IMG/VR virus record: IMGVR_UViG_3300005613_000316
Coordinates: 1 to 29,190 of that record
Length of the DNA stretch: 29,190 bases
Source of the DNA: a virus
Strand: one strand, 5' to 3'
Part shown: one piece after another, positions 12,654 to 20,746 of the stretch
How the letters are laid out: each line of letters starts with the position of its first letter
How positions within the stretch are numbered: the first letter of the stretch is position 1
The notes under the pieces: generated by a model
What the model saw: the letters and a program-made list of their open reading frames with translations, nothing else
Told to the model about the DNA's origin: nothing
Databases searched by the model: none
Made by a program: the position numbers and the translations under genes

Positions 12654-14254
12654 CGCATAACACCCATGTTTTGACCTAGACGCACGTCACGAGCAAAATC
12701 TTCAGTGCGTTGCAGACTTGGATACTGAATAGGTCGTGCAGCATCGTATAAATCACCATAACCCTGTTTAAGATTAAACCTATCTAAAGGTGTATTGACA
12801 ATACGATCAACATCAAATTTGGCTACAGCACTTTCACCTTGACCTTGAGCGTTCGCAGCGTTGTCAGTACCTAAACTAGAACCCAAAGCACTAGAGGTTA
12901 AAGATTGACCAGTTTGTTGATTAGCGTTTGGGTAAGCGTTTTGAATACGATTAACTAATTCGTACGCAAGGGTCGGATTAGCGTCTGCCCATTGTTCGAA
13001 AGCTTGAGCCTGAGCTGCGTCTTGAGCTGTACCCATAATTGACTCCGTCATTTGACGAAGCGCGCCACTATCCATCATGCGGACATAATTAGCTCGATCA
13101 GTGTAATACTGTTTAATGCCACCGCGTTCGGGTGTGTAGTAAGAAGGATCACGTGGTGCCATTGCACTAGCTATAGCTCCAGCAACGGGCGCTGATTGCT
13201 GCAACGCTCCTAAAGTAGTGCTTTGATACTCATTAAGGGCTGCAGACTGCTCAGGAGTAAGACTTTGTGCAGGCGGCACTGTACCAGCGCTTGGTAAAAC
13301 AACACCAGTACCGGGTGGGTTAGGGTCAGCAGCTAACGGAGTCGTAGAAGGATCGACAACAGTTTGCGAAGAAGGTTGTGCCGCGATGTCTAAAGAAGTC
13401 TCTGCTTGCTCTTGAGGAGTTTGAAATGCGTTATACAGACCGGCTGTACCTAAGACACCGACGCTCGCACCACCTAGCATGAGAGCTTTCTGCTGATCAG
13501 GCGTAAGCCTGGAAAACAACTCACCGAGATTACCAAGCTGTACGCCACGACCGGCTAAAACGTCAGGCACATCAGCGGATAAAGTGACTCGTGCAGGCAC
13601 CCCAGGAGCCTGCATCAAGGGTTGATCACCTAAGATCTGACGAGTCGGGCGAAAATCAATCTCCTGCTGCCCTTGTGGGATACGAGCAGGGGCGTCGGGA
13701 AGATCAACTAAACGTTCAGTTCCAGCAATTCGAGTTGTTTCGACATTACGAGGAGACGCCATAGATTCCGGCGTATAAGGGCGACCTCCTACATTTGTGC
13801 CCGCAGGGGTAGCGCGGCCACGGGTGCTTGTCGTCGGTGCTAAATTTTGAGAACCAGCAGGAAAACGAAAATCTAATCCAGGCTGGTAGTTATAAGCACT
13901 ACTAGAAGGACCTTCAGGAATATTGCTTCGAATCGCCGCAGCTAATTCCGGAGCCTGAGCTTCAATAGCGTCAGCAACCTGAACATTTGGGTTAGGGCGC
14001 CCAGTAAGAACACGCATCATATCAGGCATACGCGAAGCCCCTGCTGGTGCTCCCCAAGCGGGCTCCGGTGCGCGACGAGTCATAGTAGGCACATCGCGTG
14101 TGCCAATAATGCCAGTTTTAGGTGCTCGACTAGGAGCAGATTGCGCAGCTTCAGTGAGAACTTTTCTAGCTCCACTAAAACCAAGCATATCAGCTAAGGC
14201 TCTAGCAAAAGGCATTAAAACTTGAGCCCTAGGATCGTTAGCTTTAAGTCCCAC
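12650..14254 (-). CDS. Large proline/glutamine/alanine-rich virion protein
   Basis: 534 residues, low complexity. Starts MGLKANDPRAQVLMPFARAL and contains long Pro/Ala/Arg-rich linkers; a hydrophobic stretch LMLGGASVGVLGTAGLYNAF near the middle could be a membrane or fusion segment. A helical region near the C-terminus (FEQWADANPTLAYELVNRIQ) follows. Such proteins in podovirus-like genomes are often internal virion (ejection) proteins, and the single hydrophobic segment would fit insertion into the cell envelope during DNA entry. That role is inferred; there is no enzyme motif. Confidence 0.72.
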   Translation of the reverse strand: MGLKANDPRAQVLMPFARALADMLGFSGARKVLTEAAQSAPSRAPKTGIIGTRDVPTMTRRAPEPAWGAPAGASRMPDMMRVLTGRPNPNVQVADAIEAQAPELAAAIRSNIPEGPSSSAYNYQPGLDFRFPAGSQNLAPTTSTRGRATPAGTNVGGRPYTPESMASPRNVETTRIAGTERLVDLPDAPARIPQGQQEIDFRPTRQILGDQPLMQAPGVPARVTLSADVPDVLAGRGVQLGNLGELFSRLTPDQQKALMLGGASVGVLGTAGLYNAFQTPQEQAETSLDIAAQPSSQTVVDPSTTPLAADPNPPGTGVVLPSAGTVPPAQSLTPEQSAALNEYQSTTLGALQQSAPVAGAIASAMAPRDPSYYTPERGGIKQYYTDRANYVRMMDSGALRQMTESIMGTAQDAAQAQAFEQWADANPTLAYELVNRIQNAYPNANQQTGQSLTSSALGSSLGTDNAANAQGQGESAVAKFDVDRIVNTPLDRFNLKQGYGDLYDAARPIQYPSLQRTEDFARDVRLGQNMGVMR

Positions 14255-14285
14255 TGTTGCTCGCTATGTATTTACTGAAATCAGT

Positions 14286-14906
14286 TTAGCGCCAATTTGC
14301 GCGGAAGTATAACCGATCGGATCTTGATACATCAGGAGGCCCAGGTATAGCCTGAATGAATTCGCCACCTGAACGTTCGAAACGGTAACGGGAAGCAACA
14401 GGATCGCGATAGTTAGGCACATAAAGCATCTGAGCTAACCGATCACATTCGTAAAGATAATTTTCTCGCCACACGCGAGTCACTTCTCGCTTGTCTTGGA
14501 TGTTGATAGAACGACTAACATCACCAAGAATTGTTTCTTGTCGACTCGTGGCACGACCGGTTGCAAGCTCGGTCAAGCGTTCGGCTTCCTCGCAACGTTC
14601 AATTTGCTGAACGATTTTGTCGTTATAAAATTCGCTGGGTATGCTGTTACATGCTTCTAAAAGACGCGCATAATCACCAGCAGGTACAGTGGCGATATTA
14701 TATCCTAAATGGTAAGCTACACGACTAAAGTTAAAATCATCGAGTTTGTAACCAAAAACTTGTGCAGGGTTTCGGGTTATCTGATTAATTGCTGCATAGA
14801 TAACCTCACGCTTAGTAGCATCGGTTGTCGTTGCATTAAAAGCGACCCCTTGCTGAGCTAAGTAGCTTTGAATTTGTTCCAGCTCTTGCTGCGTAAGTTG
14901 GGCCAC
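14286..14906 (-). CDS. Probable head-tail connector or structural protein
   Basis: 206 residues, mostly helical: LTQQELEQIQSYLAQQGVAF, REVIYAAINQITRNPAQVFG, ERCEEAERLTELATGRATSR, then WRENYLYECDRLAQMLYV and a basic end. The length and helical content resemble small connector/adaptor proteins between portal and tail, though the gene is several genes from the portal. A Tyr/Arg-rich C-terminal part (RYRFERSGGEF) may contact DNA or a partner. No signature motif. A structural role is likely by context only. Confidence 0.72.
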   Translation of the reverse strand: MAQLTQQELEQIQSYLAQQGVAFNATTTDATKREVIYAAINQITRNPAQVFGYKLDDFNFSRVAYHLGYNIATVPAGDYARLLEACNSIPSEFYNDKIVQQIERCEEAERLTELATGRATSRQETILGDVSRSINIQDKREVTRVWRENYLYECDRLAQMLYVPNYRDPVASRYRFERSGGEFIQAIPGPPDVSRSDRLYFRANWR

Positions 14907-14926
14907 GATTCACCAAACATATATTC

Positions 14927-15379
14927 TTATTCTACGTAAACTTCTCCTGTAGCAAAAACTTCGTCCCAATCAATCCTTTTTACAGCTTTAAGCTGGTCGA
15001 GCTTGGCAAAACGCTCGCCAGGAAGACCTTGTTTTAGCTCGATAATTTCTTTAGCTGTCTTAATTCCCACACCGGGGAGCACTTGGGTCAGACCCTCAGC
15101 GGTCAGGTTATTAAGGTTGATTCTGTTGTCTACGGGTACTTGGGGTTTGACGACGACCTTTTCAGGCTTAGGAGTAGAAACTTTTCGACGTGAGCGTCGA
15201 TTTACGATGGGTTTGTCGTTGTTAATAGATTCTGTATCTACTAGATCCTGTAGTTGATCCTTGTGAGCAAAAAATACTTTAGCGGATGTATCAGAGCGAA
15301 CCATAAAGTACTCTCCTTCGTCATGAACAGAGAGAACAGTGACTTTGATTCCGCTAGGAGCGTAGATTTTCGTTGACAT
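14927..15379 (-). CDS. Helix-hairpin-helix (ComEA-type) DNA-binding protein
   Basis: The frame opens at 15391, but ATG at 15379 (MSTKIYAPSGIK) is the likelier start. About 150 residues. The first 60 are strand-rich (KVTVLSVHDEGEYFMVRSD), then a basic linker (RRSRRKVSTPKPEK), then the C-terminus INLNNLTAEGLTQVLPGVGI with KTAKEIIELKQ, the HhH fold that binds the DNA backbone without sequence specificity, as in ComEA and in many repair proteins. Sitting among virion genes it may help DNA handling at packaging or entry, or accompany a nuclease. Divergent from the unknown + gene at 15446. Confidence 0.83.
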   Translation of the reverse strand: MSTKIYAPSGIKVTVLSVHDEGEYFMVRSDTSAKVFFAHKDQLQDLVDTESINNDKPIVNRRSRRKVSTPKPEKVVVKPQVPVDNRINLNNLTAEGLTQVLPGVGIKTAKEIIELKQGLPGERFAKLDQLKAVKRIDWDEVFATGEVYVE

Positions 15380-15445
15380 AGCAATCACCATACGGACAGT
15401 AGTTTATATCAAATTTAGGTAGAATGCTATTACCGCGAGTTAATT

Positions 15446-15904
15446 ATGGGTATGCCTGGAATTCGAATGGCAGGTAACGTTGGAAAATACATTAAAAGAA
15501 ATCCACTTGCTGCTGGGGGTGATGCGCTAGCTGGAGCCGCGGAGACAATGAATCCTCACGAACCTGATCCAGTAAAAAAAGCACTTTTAACAGTAGGTGT
15601 ACCAATTTTAGGTACAGCGGCTAGCGCACTGACAAGAGGAGTCGACGTTATCCCTCAAGTTATGGATATTGCTGGAAGCCTTGGAGAAGAATATGGTTAT
15701 CCAGAACTACCGCCGATGTTACGAGACGCATTTGGCTGTGCTCCTCTCTTAAATGCTGACAATTACTCAAGACTGATGCTCGGGGCCACTGCTAGTCCCC
15801 AAATAAAAGAAAACCTCACCAGAGCAAAGGAATTTTGCGGAAGGTATAAAGAGAGAAGCCGAAACATTCCACGTCCGGCTACTTTGATTATGCCCGTTCG
15901 TTAA
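15446..15904 (+). CDS. Hypothetical protein with hydrophobic segment
   Basis: 152 residues. N-terminus MGMPGIRMAGNVGKYIKRNP is basic; residues 46-64 (ALLTVGVPILGTAASALTR) are moderately hydrophobic and may enter a membrane. The C-terminal half (MLRDAFGCAPLLNADNYSRL, TRAKEFCGRYKERS) is helical and basic. It is a lone + gene among - strand virion genes, and its TAA overlaps the stop of the next gene (TTAA at 15901-15904). A lysis-associated or entry protein is possible; no family recognised. Confidence 0.65.
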   Translation: MGMPGIRMAGNVGKYIKRNPLAAGGDALAGAAETMNPHEPDPVKKALLTVGVPILGTAASALTRGVDVIPQVMDIAGSLGEEYGYPELPPMLRDAFGCAPLLNADNYSRLMLGATASPQIKENLTRAKEFCGRYKERSRNIPRPATLIMPVR

Positions 15905-16191
15905 TCTTCAAAACCAAAAATTCCAGCATCCCACTGGGGGTTCATGCGCTGTTCGGCAACTTTTTCAAGGTTACCTAGGTACATCTCTCGCTTAGCCCAA
16001 GTATCCCCACCCTCAATCCCCTTTTTGGGGTTGATACATTCTGGTGAATTAGCTGTGTTACATACTAAACCGGCTAAATCCTCTTCTTTTGCTTTGACAC
16101 CCGTGGCCCAGTAAAGTTGTCCGTCAAGCCATCTTGCCCCGCATTTAGGACACTCGTCTCGTTTAATAACAAGTTCAGAAAGCTCAGGCAT
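15901..16191 (-). CDS. Small zinc-ribbon-like protein
   Basis: 96 residues. CPKCGARW near residue 14 and later cysteines (GLVCNTANSPECIN) suggest a four-cysteine zinc site. The rest has aromatic, charged loops (DTWAKREMYLGNLEKVAEQR). It lies just downstream of the intrinsic terminator at 16264-16290, so it probably uses its own promoter. It shares the TTAA stop with the convergent + gene. Function unknown; metal binding is inferred from cysteine spacing. Confidence 0.75.
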   Translation of the reverse strand: MPELSELVIKRDECPKCGARWLDGQLYWATGVKAKEEDLAGLVCNTANSPECINPKKGIEGGDTWAKREMYLGNLEKVAEQRMNPQWDAGIFGFED

Positions 16192-16263
16192 AGCATTAGA
16201 ACTATGATCAACACAGTTTAAGTAGCGAATAAATAAATAAAAGTATCTATTGTTAAATTAAGA

Positions 16264-16290
16264 CAAAAAAAGACCCCTCCGAAGAGGGGC
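16264..16290 (-). terminator. Rho-independent terminator after the capsid module
   Basis: CCCCTC (16274-16279) and GAGGGG (16284-16289) form a 6-bp GC-rich stem with the stable loop TTCG on the - strand, then T7 (complement of A 16264-16270). It lies 28 bp after the end of the gene at 16318-17196. It would end transcription of the highly expressed capsid genes. Confidence 0.9.
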
Positions 16291-16317
16291 TTCTTTGTAT
16301 TCACCAGACTCAGTATA

Positions 16318-17196
16318 TCACTGAGGGGAAGTGCTGGTGTAAACAGAGGACTCAACGAGGCCGTCGGGCTGGAGAGCCAGATCTTGACGCTCGGGAGCTT
16401 CATCAGGAACGATCCAGCAGACTTCGCAGATTGCGAGAGCCTTGTTATCGCCAGCCAGGCTGTTGGCAGCGGCGCGGGGATCGTAAACACCGGAACCTTG
16501 AGCCAGACCAGAAGCGGCAGCACCACCCAGATCGGTGGTAGTGAACAGCTTCCACTGAGTTTCGGAAGACAGAGCAGACAGAGAGCTGGAATCGATGATG
16601 TTGACAGAAGCAGAGCTTCCGTTAGCGATCCGGCTGTTAGAACCGGTCACTGACACACCGAATTGACCAGACACCACAGTGCCGTTGTCGCGAAGACCTT
16701 GGCCCACAGCGGGAACAAGAGTCAGCTCAGGAGTGGTATCGGCACCAGCAACGCCGCTGCTAACAAGGTCGCCACCGTCGATGCGCAGAGAAGCGCGATA
16801 GACGTAAGCAGAAGCGGGGACCTTGATGCCATCAGTGATATCAGCCCGGACATCCTTGTGGAAGTCAGGAGAAGGAATGATGACACTGCCGTTCAGGAAG
16901 GGCTGTTCAGCAGAGTTCTGACCAGAGCCGTAAGGACGGGTGTAGTAAGAGAGCTGATTGTTAGTGCCCAGAGCCTGATAGCTCATGTCCACGTAGCCGA
17001 CTGCCTGTTGGGCAATCCAGCCGGGACGGAACACAACACCGACAGGACCGCCGATAGGCTGGTTGGTCAGGTTGGTGGAAACACCGTTCGCGTTGTTGTA
17101 CTGAACGGTCTTTTCTTCGTGCCAGTAACGAAGAACGTTGGTGTAGTTGCCAGGATAGATCTTGGCAACGTGGAGCTGGTTAGAGTTAATAGCCAT
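16318..17196 (-). CDS. Major structural protein, probable capsid-associated or tail protein
   Basis: 292 residues: MAINSNQLHVAKIYPGNYTN, FRPGWIAQQAVGYVDMSYQA, YRASLRIDGGDLVSSGVAGA and a Ser/Gly/Ala-rich end. No cysteines until the last part, no membrane segment. Strong ribosome-binding site: GGAGGT (17205-17210) eight bases before the ATG, at the end of the capsid gene. High C/G use at third positions, like the major capsid gene, suggests abundant synthesis. A decoration or major tail protein is most likely; I cannot tell which. Terminator follows directly. Confidence 0.85.
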   Translation of the reverse strand: MAINSNQLHVAKIYPGNYTNVLRYWHEEKTVQYNNANGVSTNLTNQPIGGPVGVVFRPGWIAQQAVGYVDMSYQALGTNNQLSYYTRPYGSGQNSAEQPFLNGSVIIPSPDFHKDVRADITDGIKVPASAYVYRASLRIDGGDLVSSGVAGADTTPELTLVPAVGQGLRDNGTVVSGQFGVSVTGSNSRIANGSSASVNIIDSSSLSALSSETQWKLFTTTDLGGAAASGLAQGSGVYDPRAAANSLAGDNKALAICEVCWIVPDEAPERQDLALQPDGLVESSVYTSTSPQ

Positions 17197-17210
17197 TGTC
17201 AGTTACCTCC

Positions 17211-18326
17211 TCAAGCGTCGAAAGAGTAACCAACGGTCACGAAGTCTGCGTTAAGCAGTTCGAAACCAGCATACAGGCTCCAGATCATCATGATGAAACG
17301 TGAGAAGTCATCATTGTTGTTCAGGAGAACCTGAGCATTGTTGCCGCCGATGCCGACGCCAACAGACTGAGGACCGAAGAAGATACCGATTGCAGCGTTG
17401 TAGTCAGCGGTGCTGCTAGCAATCGTTGCGTTCTGAGTCTGGGAAGGCATGTTGGTGGATTCGAAGAATCGCACACCCTCGAAGACAAATCCAGTCGGCA
17501 TGATGGGCTCGCCAGCCACGAAGGTGGCTTGGCCGAAGCCTTGACCCATGTAGATGCTCGCGTTCGGCTGCATAGCCGACATGAGCGGGTTGATCTGACC
17601 ATTACCGGGGTAACGGGCCACCTCGCGGAAGTCGCTGTTCTGACGCAGGTGCATCAGGAAGGTGGGATCACAAACGCAACGGTAGAAACCGTCCTGGTAG
17701 GTAGGAGTGTTGCGCTTACGCAGGGACTTGACCACGCGGAGGAGGTCGTCCTTAACGTCGAACTTAGCTTGCTCGGCGTTGGTATAGGTGAGTGCGCCAG
17801 TGGCGAGATCACCAGGGAAGTAATAACCACCTTGGGAGTCAGAAGACTGACCCTTGGAGACAGCTTTCAGGAGTTCGTTGATGAACACCCGATCGCGCCA
17901 ACGGCGGTAATCGTCCAGCAGAGTCAGGCTGCCGATAGATTGATGGAAAGTATTTAAGTTTCCTGTATCTAACAGCAAGCGCTGCGCCGTGATTAAGGTC
18001 TCACGTGCAATCTTGAAAGTGCTGGGCTGAGTGGGGTCGGACGGGTCAGCAGGACCGGTGTACTCCTTAAGAGTCACCAGAACCTTGTCCTTCACAATAT
18101 TGCGGCTGTTTGCAGTACCGATGGTCTGCTCAGCGGTGCGCTCACGAGACTCCTTAGAGCCAGGGTTGCCGAAGAAACGGTAGCGATCTAACTGGACCGT
18201 CTGGCCGGGCTGTTTTGAGAAGTCGTGAACAACCACGGGTTCCGCAGCCATCTCGACGATGTATGCGGGGTGAGGACGGTAAAGTTCCGCACCGAGAATC
18301 TTCGGAAAATCATTATCGATAAACAT
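17211..18326 (-). CDS. Major capsid protein
   Basis: 371 residues. Features fit an HK97-fold capsid protein of the N4 gp56/P22-like kind: MFIDNDFPKILGAELYRPHP, RETLITAQRLLLDTGNLNTF with a long helix, DDYRRWRDRVFINELLKAVS, YRCVCDPTFLMHLRQNSDFR, PLMSAMQPNASIYMGQGFGQ, and an end rich in Asn/Asp/Phe (NNNDDFSRFIMMIWSLYAGF). Codon use is G/C-rich at third positions, consistent with very high expression. It is followed by GGAGGT and the second abundant virion gene, then a terminator, so the two form a capsid expression unit. No protease or extended delta domain was seen; scaffolding is supplied by the gene at 19838-20746. Identification rests on pattern and order. Confidence 0.85.
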   Translation of the reverse strand: MFIDNDFPKILGAELYRPHPAYIVEMAAEPVVVHDFSKQPGQTVQLDRYRFFGNPGSKESRERTAEQTIGTANSRNIVKDKVLVTLKEYTGPADPSDPTQPSTFKIARETLITAQRLLLDTGNLNTFHQSIGSLTLLDDYRRWRDRVFINELLKAVSKGQSSDSQGGYYFPGDLATGALTYTNAEQAKFDVKDDLLRVVKSLRKRNTPTYQDGFYRCVCDPTFLMHLRQNSDFREVARYPGNGQINPLMSAMQPNASIYMGQGFGQATFVAGEPIMPTGFVFEGVRFFESTNMPSQTQNATIASSTADYNAAIGIFFGPQSVGVGIGGNNAQVLLNNNDDFSRFIMMIWSLYAGFELLNADFVTVGYSFDA

Positions 18327-18408
18327 CGATAAAAGTTCCGTAGAAACTACAGATAAATCTTAGCTTTAAATAAGCTGTCTTTTACTACCTGCTGTCTTAT
18401 TTTTAGCG

Positions 18409-19221
18409 TTATGTATTCTTTTGATTTGAGCTATTCACGCTCGAACTAAAAGTACGCACTAAATTACGGACACCTTCGCCCAGTACACCATAAGCACCAC
18501 CATAGTTAGGTATATATCGTGACGACTTACCACGGTACATATTTCTGACGACCGTTCCCATTAAGCCTGGTAAATCAGATCGAACGGATTCAACCCAGGT
18601 TTCACAATAAACAGGTTGATGGTATTCCCAGGCCGCACGAGACCCAGAAGTATCGTTAGTTGGGTTAGTAATTGTCGGAAATTTTACGCGGGAATAAGAG
18701 TTTGGACCGCCTGTTATACCTTGAGCGGCTGTGTTAGAAGCAGGTGTGTAAAAAGGATCATAAAACTGATTATCAGGTGTTGCCGCACCAAACCATGTAA
18801 AAGCTCCTATGTCTTTTAAACCTGGTTGCGGGCCAAAAGCAGTTTGAACCGTGGAATTTGCCGTACTTATTAAACCTTGCCGCCTGTATCCGTCATAAAC
18901 AGTTAAGACTCCAGAAGAATGCGGATAAGCATCTGAATAATCGGTCCAATAACCTGAAATCGTTGGCGGTACTGCTCTCCACGCGGTTGAAAAATAACCA
19001 GAAACGTTGGGAGGGCCGGGAACAGTTAATCCAAAGTCAAATCCTTCATCTACTACAGAAAAATACGTCTGTTGTTCACCAGAAGACCAGATATAGCCGC
19101 TTGATACTGTTTGATAAGTATCTGTAAGATTTAAATTACTTCCGGTCCTCTGAGGACCCGATTGGATGTTGTGATATAAGTTTTTGTCGTATTTCCAGTT
19201 AGTTAAAGAAGCATATGTCAT
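18409..19221 (-). CDS. Virion structural protein
   Basis: 270 residues, rich in Tyr, Ser, Gly, Pro, Thr and Trp: MTYASLTNWKYDKNLYHNIQ, GYIWSSGEQQTYFSVVDEGF, YRRQGLISTANSTVQ. No Cys cluster, no enzyme motif. The C-terminal part (CETWVESVRSDLPGLMGTVV, RNMYRGKSSRYIPNYGGAYG) is more helical. Lies just upstream of the major capsid gene in the same orientation, so a head or connector role is likely. Family not recognised. Confidence 0.8.
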   Translation of the reverse strand: MTYASLTNWKYDKNLYHNIQSGPQRTGSNLNLTDTYQTVSSGYIWSSGEQQTYFSVVDEGFDFGLTVPGPPNVSGYFSTAWRAVPPTISGYWTDYSDAYPHSSGVLTVYDGYRRQGLISTANSTVQTAFGPQPGLKDIGAFTWFGAATPDNQFYDPFYTPASNTAAQGITGGPNSYSRVKFPTITNPTNDTSGSRAAWEYHQPVYCETWVESVRSDLPGLMGTVVRNMYRGKSSRYIPNYGGAYGVLGEGVRNLVRTFSSSVNSSNQKNT

Positions 19222-19289
19222 GTTTTTTTACCGTTTTCTCTACTCTAAGCTGATTTATTATTTAAGTAAGAGTTGGAGAGCAAGAAAGA

Positions 19290-19610
19290 ATGCTTGAAAG
19301 GTTGCTTTCTTTTCTTGCAATTGACTCCGACCTTGCCGGTAGTACGATTTCAGGCACCGTGGCAGAATCCTTAGTACATCCACGAAAAGGTAGGGCTTTT
19401 TTAAGTCATTTTGTGCGAGCTCTTTCGGTTGGCTGGCTTTTAGCTACCTTCGTAACACCAGCTATTTCAGAACGTCTTAATTTAAGCAAAGTTGAGTCAC
19501 TTGCAATTGCTTTTTTAGGCGGATATGCAGGTGTTCGACTGTTAGATACAGCCGAAAAAGTCGCTTTAGAAAAAATAAAAAGCTCGTCAAAAAATAATTC
19601 AGACAGTTAA
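19290..19610 (+). CDS. Holin-like small membrane protein (candidate)
   Basis: 106 residues. Two membrane segments, about 41-60 (FVRALSVGWLLATFVTPAIS) and 67-86 (KVESLAIAFLGGYAGVRLLD), with a charged N-terminal region and a lysine/serine-rich tail (ALEKIKSSSKNNSDS). This two-segment layout and length fit phage holins that permeabilise the membrane for the endolysin. The gene stands alone on +, convergent with the small gene at 19599-19760. A weak GGAGAG stands 11 bases before the ATG. It could also be another small membrane protein; the lysozyme lies 12 kb away. Confidence 0.68.
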   Translation: MLERLLSFLAIDSDLAGSTISGTVAESLVHPRKGRAFLSHFVRALSVGWLLATFVTPAISERLNLSKVESLAIAFLGGYAGVRLLDTAEKVALEKIKSSSKNNSDS

Positions 19611-19760
19611 ATCAATATCTTCCTCGAAACTTGAGGGTGTGTTGTCCTGTTGATTGTTTTCAGGCTCTGGAAGGTGTGTGGGCCCCGGATTACAACCCAC
19701 GCGGGGACGTTTTTCGTTATTTTCGCCGTTATTCGCACGACGATCACCTAAAGCTCTCAT
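19599..19760 (-). CDS. Small acidic/basic hypothetical protein, 53 aa
   Basis: Complete short frame with ATG at 19758-19760 and TGA at 19599-19601. MRALGDRRANNGENNEKRPR leads to GPTHLPEPENNQQDN and an acidic end (FEEDIDLTV). It overlaps the holin-like gene tail-to-tail by 12 bp. It lies just downstream of the terminator at 19791-19814. Low complexity; no known family. Could be an assembly or host-interaction peptide. Confidence 0.55.
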   Translation of the reverse strand: MRALGDRRANNGENNEKRPRVGCNPGPTHLPEPENNQQDNTPSSFEEDIDLTV

Positions 19761-19790
19761 AATTAACCTATTTTTTACTACTTTACCAAC

Positions 19791-19814
19791 AAAAAACCCC
19801 TCTTTACAGAGGGG
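19791..19814 (-). terminator. Rho-independent terminator after the portal-scaffold module
   Basis: On the - strand CCCCTCT and AGAGGGG (19797-19803 with 19808-19814) form a 7-bp stem with a 4-nt loop, followed by T6 (complement of A 19791-19796). It is 23 bp beyond the end of the scaffold-like gene. The stem resembles the one at 16274-16289. Confidence 0.9.
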
Positions 19815-19837
19815 CTTAGTCGTTTGTTACCGAGTTA

Positions 19838-20746
19838 TCAGGAAGGCTCCATGAAAAGAAGCTTAGAACGCAGGGCTTCAGGTCCCATTTGGCTCAGATA
19901 ACGCCAAGCATTTTCAGGAGAACGGTTCATAACCTCTCCAAAAGCCTCCCACTGGTTCTGTGGAGTCGCGGCTTGACGACCCGCAGTGTTAGCGGGAGGA
20001 GCAGGCATGTCGTAGTTGGGCTGATACTGCTGAGGAGCTTGAGTCTGAACATCGCCGTCGATATCCACGGGGACGACTTCAGTAAAGAAGCGATCAGTGT
20101 AATCAGCTAAGTAATCAGGATTGGTAAGGATTTTTTCCATACCACCTGCCCGCGCTGCAACAGCGTCAGTTTTTTGAGCCTGGTTAATCAGCATGTCCTC
20201 CAGCGCACAAGCGTAGGAGTTCAGGATTCCAGGAGCTTCAATACCGAAGTGCTTAACGACCTCGGCGCTGGCGTCGCTTAGACCCCGGCTGCTCTGGGCC
20301 GTAGAAGCCTGAGAGGAAGTCTGGGTCGGTGAGGCGCTGATAGGCGAGGTCTGCTGAACCGGCTGCTGGTAAGCCCAGGGCTGGACCGGTGAAGTCTGCT
20401 CGCTCTGTGTTGTAACCGGCTGTTGAACCGGGGTTTGATACTGTGCTGCCTGGTTGGGGGAAGGCAATTGGCCCAGCACCCTCTCCAGGGAACCCATCGC
20501 TGCCTCCCAAGGGTTGTTGGGGGAGGATTGATACGTTGACGGGCTGGACGGGCTGTTGATAGAAGGGACCGTAGCCGGTGCCACCTGCGATGGCGCTTGG
20601 GCTGTAGGCACCGAAGCTACCGCCGGGGTAGACGTTTGGGCCACCCATTGCGGGTAGGCGGTTGTTGAGCCCTGGTCGCTGGATACCGCCGGGGCTGCCG
20701 CCGGGGAGACCGGGCTCGGGGTCGAAGCTTGGATCTGCTGGCTCAT
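19838..20746 (-). CDS. Scaffold-like capsid assembly protein, overlapping portal
   Basis: 302 residues. The first about 164 are extremely Pro/Gln/Ser/Thr-rich (QASTPSPVSPAAAPAVSSDQ); residues 165-302 are more regular and helical (HFGIEAPGILNSYACALEDM, EAFGEVMNRSPENAWRYLSQ). The disordered N-terminal half followed by a helical domain, location between portal and capsid genes and large size fit an internal scaffold protein that guides procapsid assembly. The N-terminal half lies in the same DNA as the portal C-terminus, in another frame (494 bp). Start at 20746 has no strong Shine-Dalgarno sequence; an internal Met 84 start is possible. Ends before a strong terminator. Confidence 0.72.
   Translation of the reverse strand: MSQQIQASTPSPVSPAAAPAVSSDQGSTTAYPQWVAQTSTPAVASVPTAQAPSQVAPATVPSINSPSSPSTYQSSPNNPWEAAMGSLERVLGQLPSPNQAAQYQTPVQQPVTTQSEQTSPVQPWAYQQPVQQTSPISASPTQTSSQASTAQSSRGLSDASAEVVKHFGIEAPGILNSYACALEDMLINQAQKTDAVAARAGGMEKILTNPDYLADYTDRFFTEVVPVDIDGDVQTQAPQQYQPNYDMPAPPANTAGRQAATPQNQWEAFGEVMNRSPENAWRYLSQMGPEALRSKLLFMEPS

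Noticed and set aside
16218-16526. Minus-strand hydrophobic frame spanning the terminator
   Set aside because: It runs through an intrinsic terminator and overlaps the end of a well-supported gene in another frame.
16663-17957. Long + strand frames (16663-17229 and 17529-17957) opposite the capsid genes
   Set aside because: They are antisense to strongly patterned capsid genes; openness follows from C/G-rich third positions on the other strand, and the translated products have no domain-like pattern.
18362-18376. AGCTT-TAAAT-AAGCT as regulator before the capsid gene
   Set aside because: Short AT-rich stem expected by chance; no matching promoter boxes at normal spacing.
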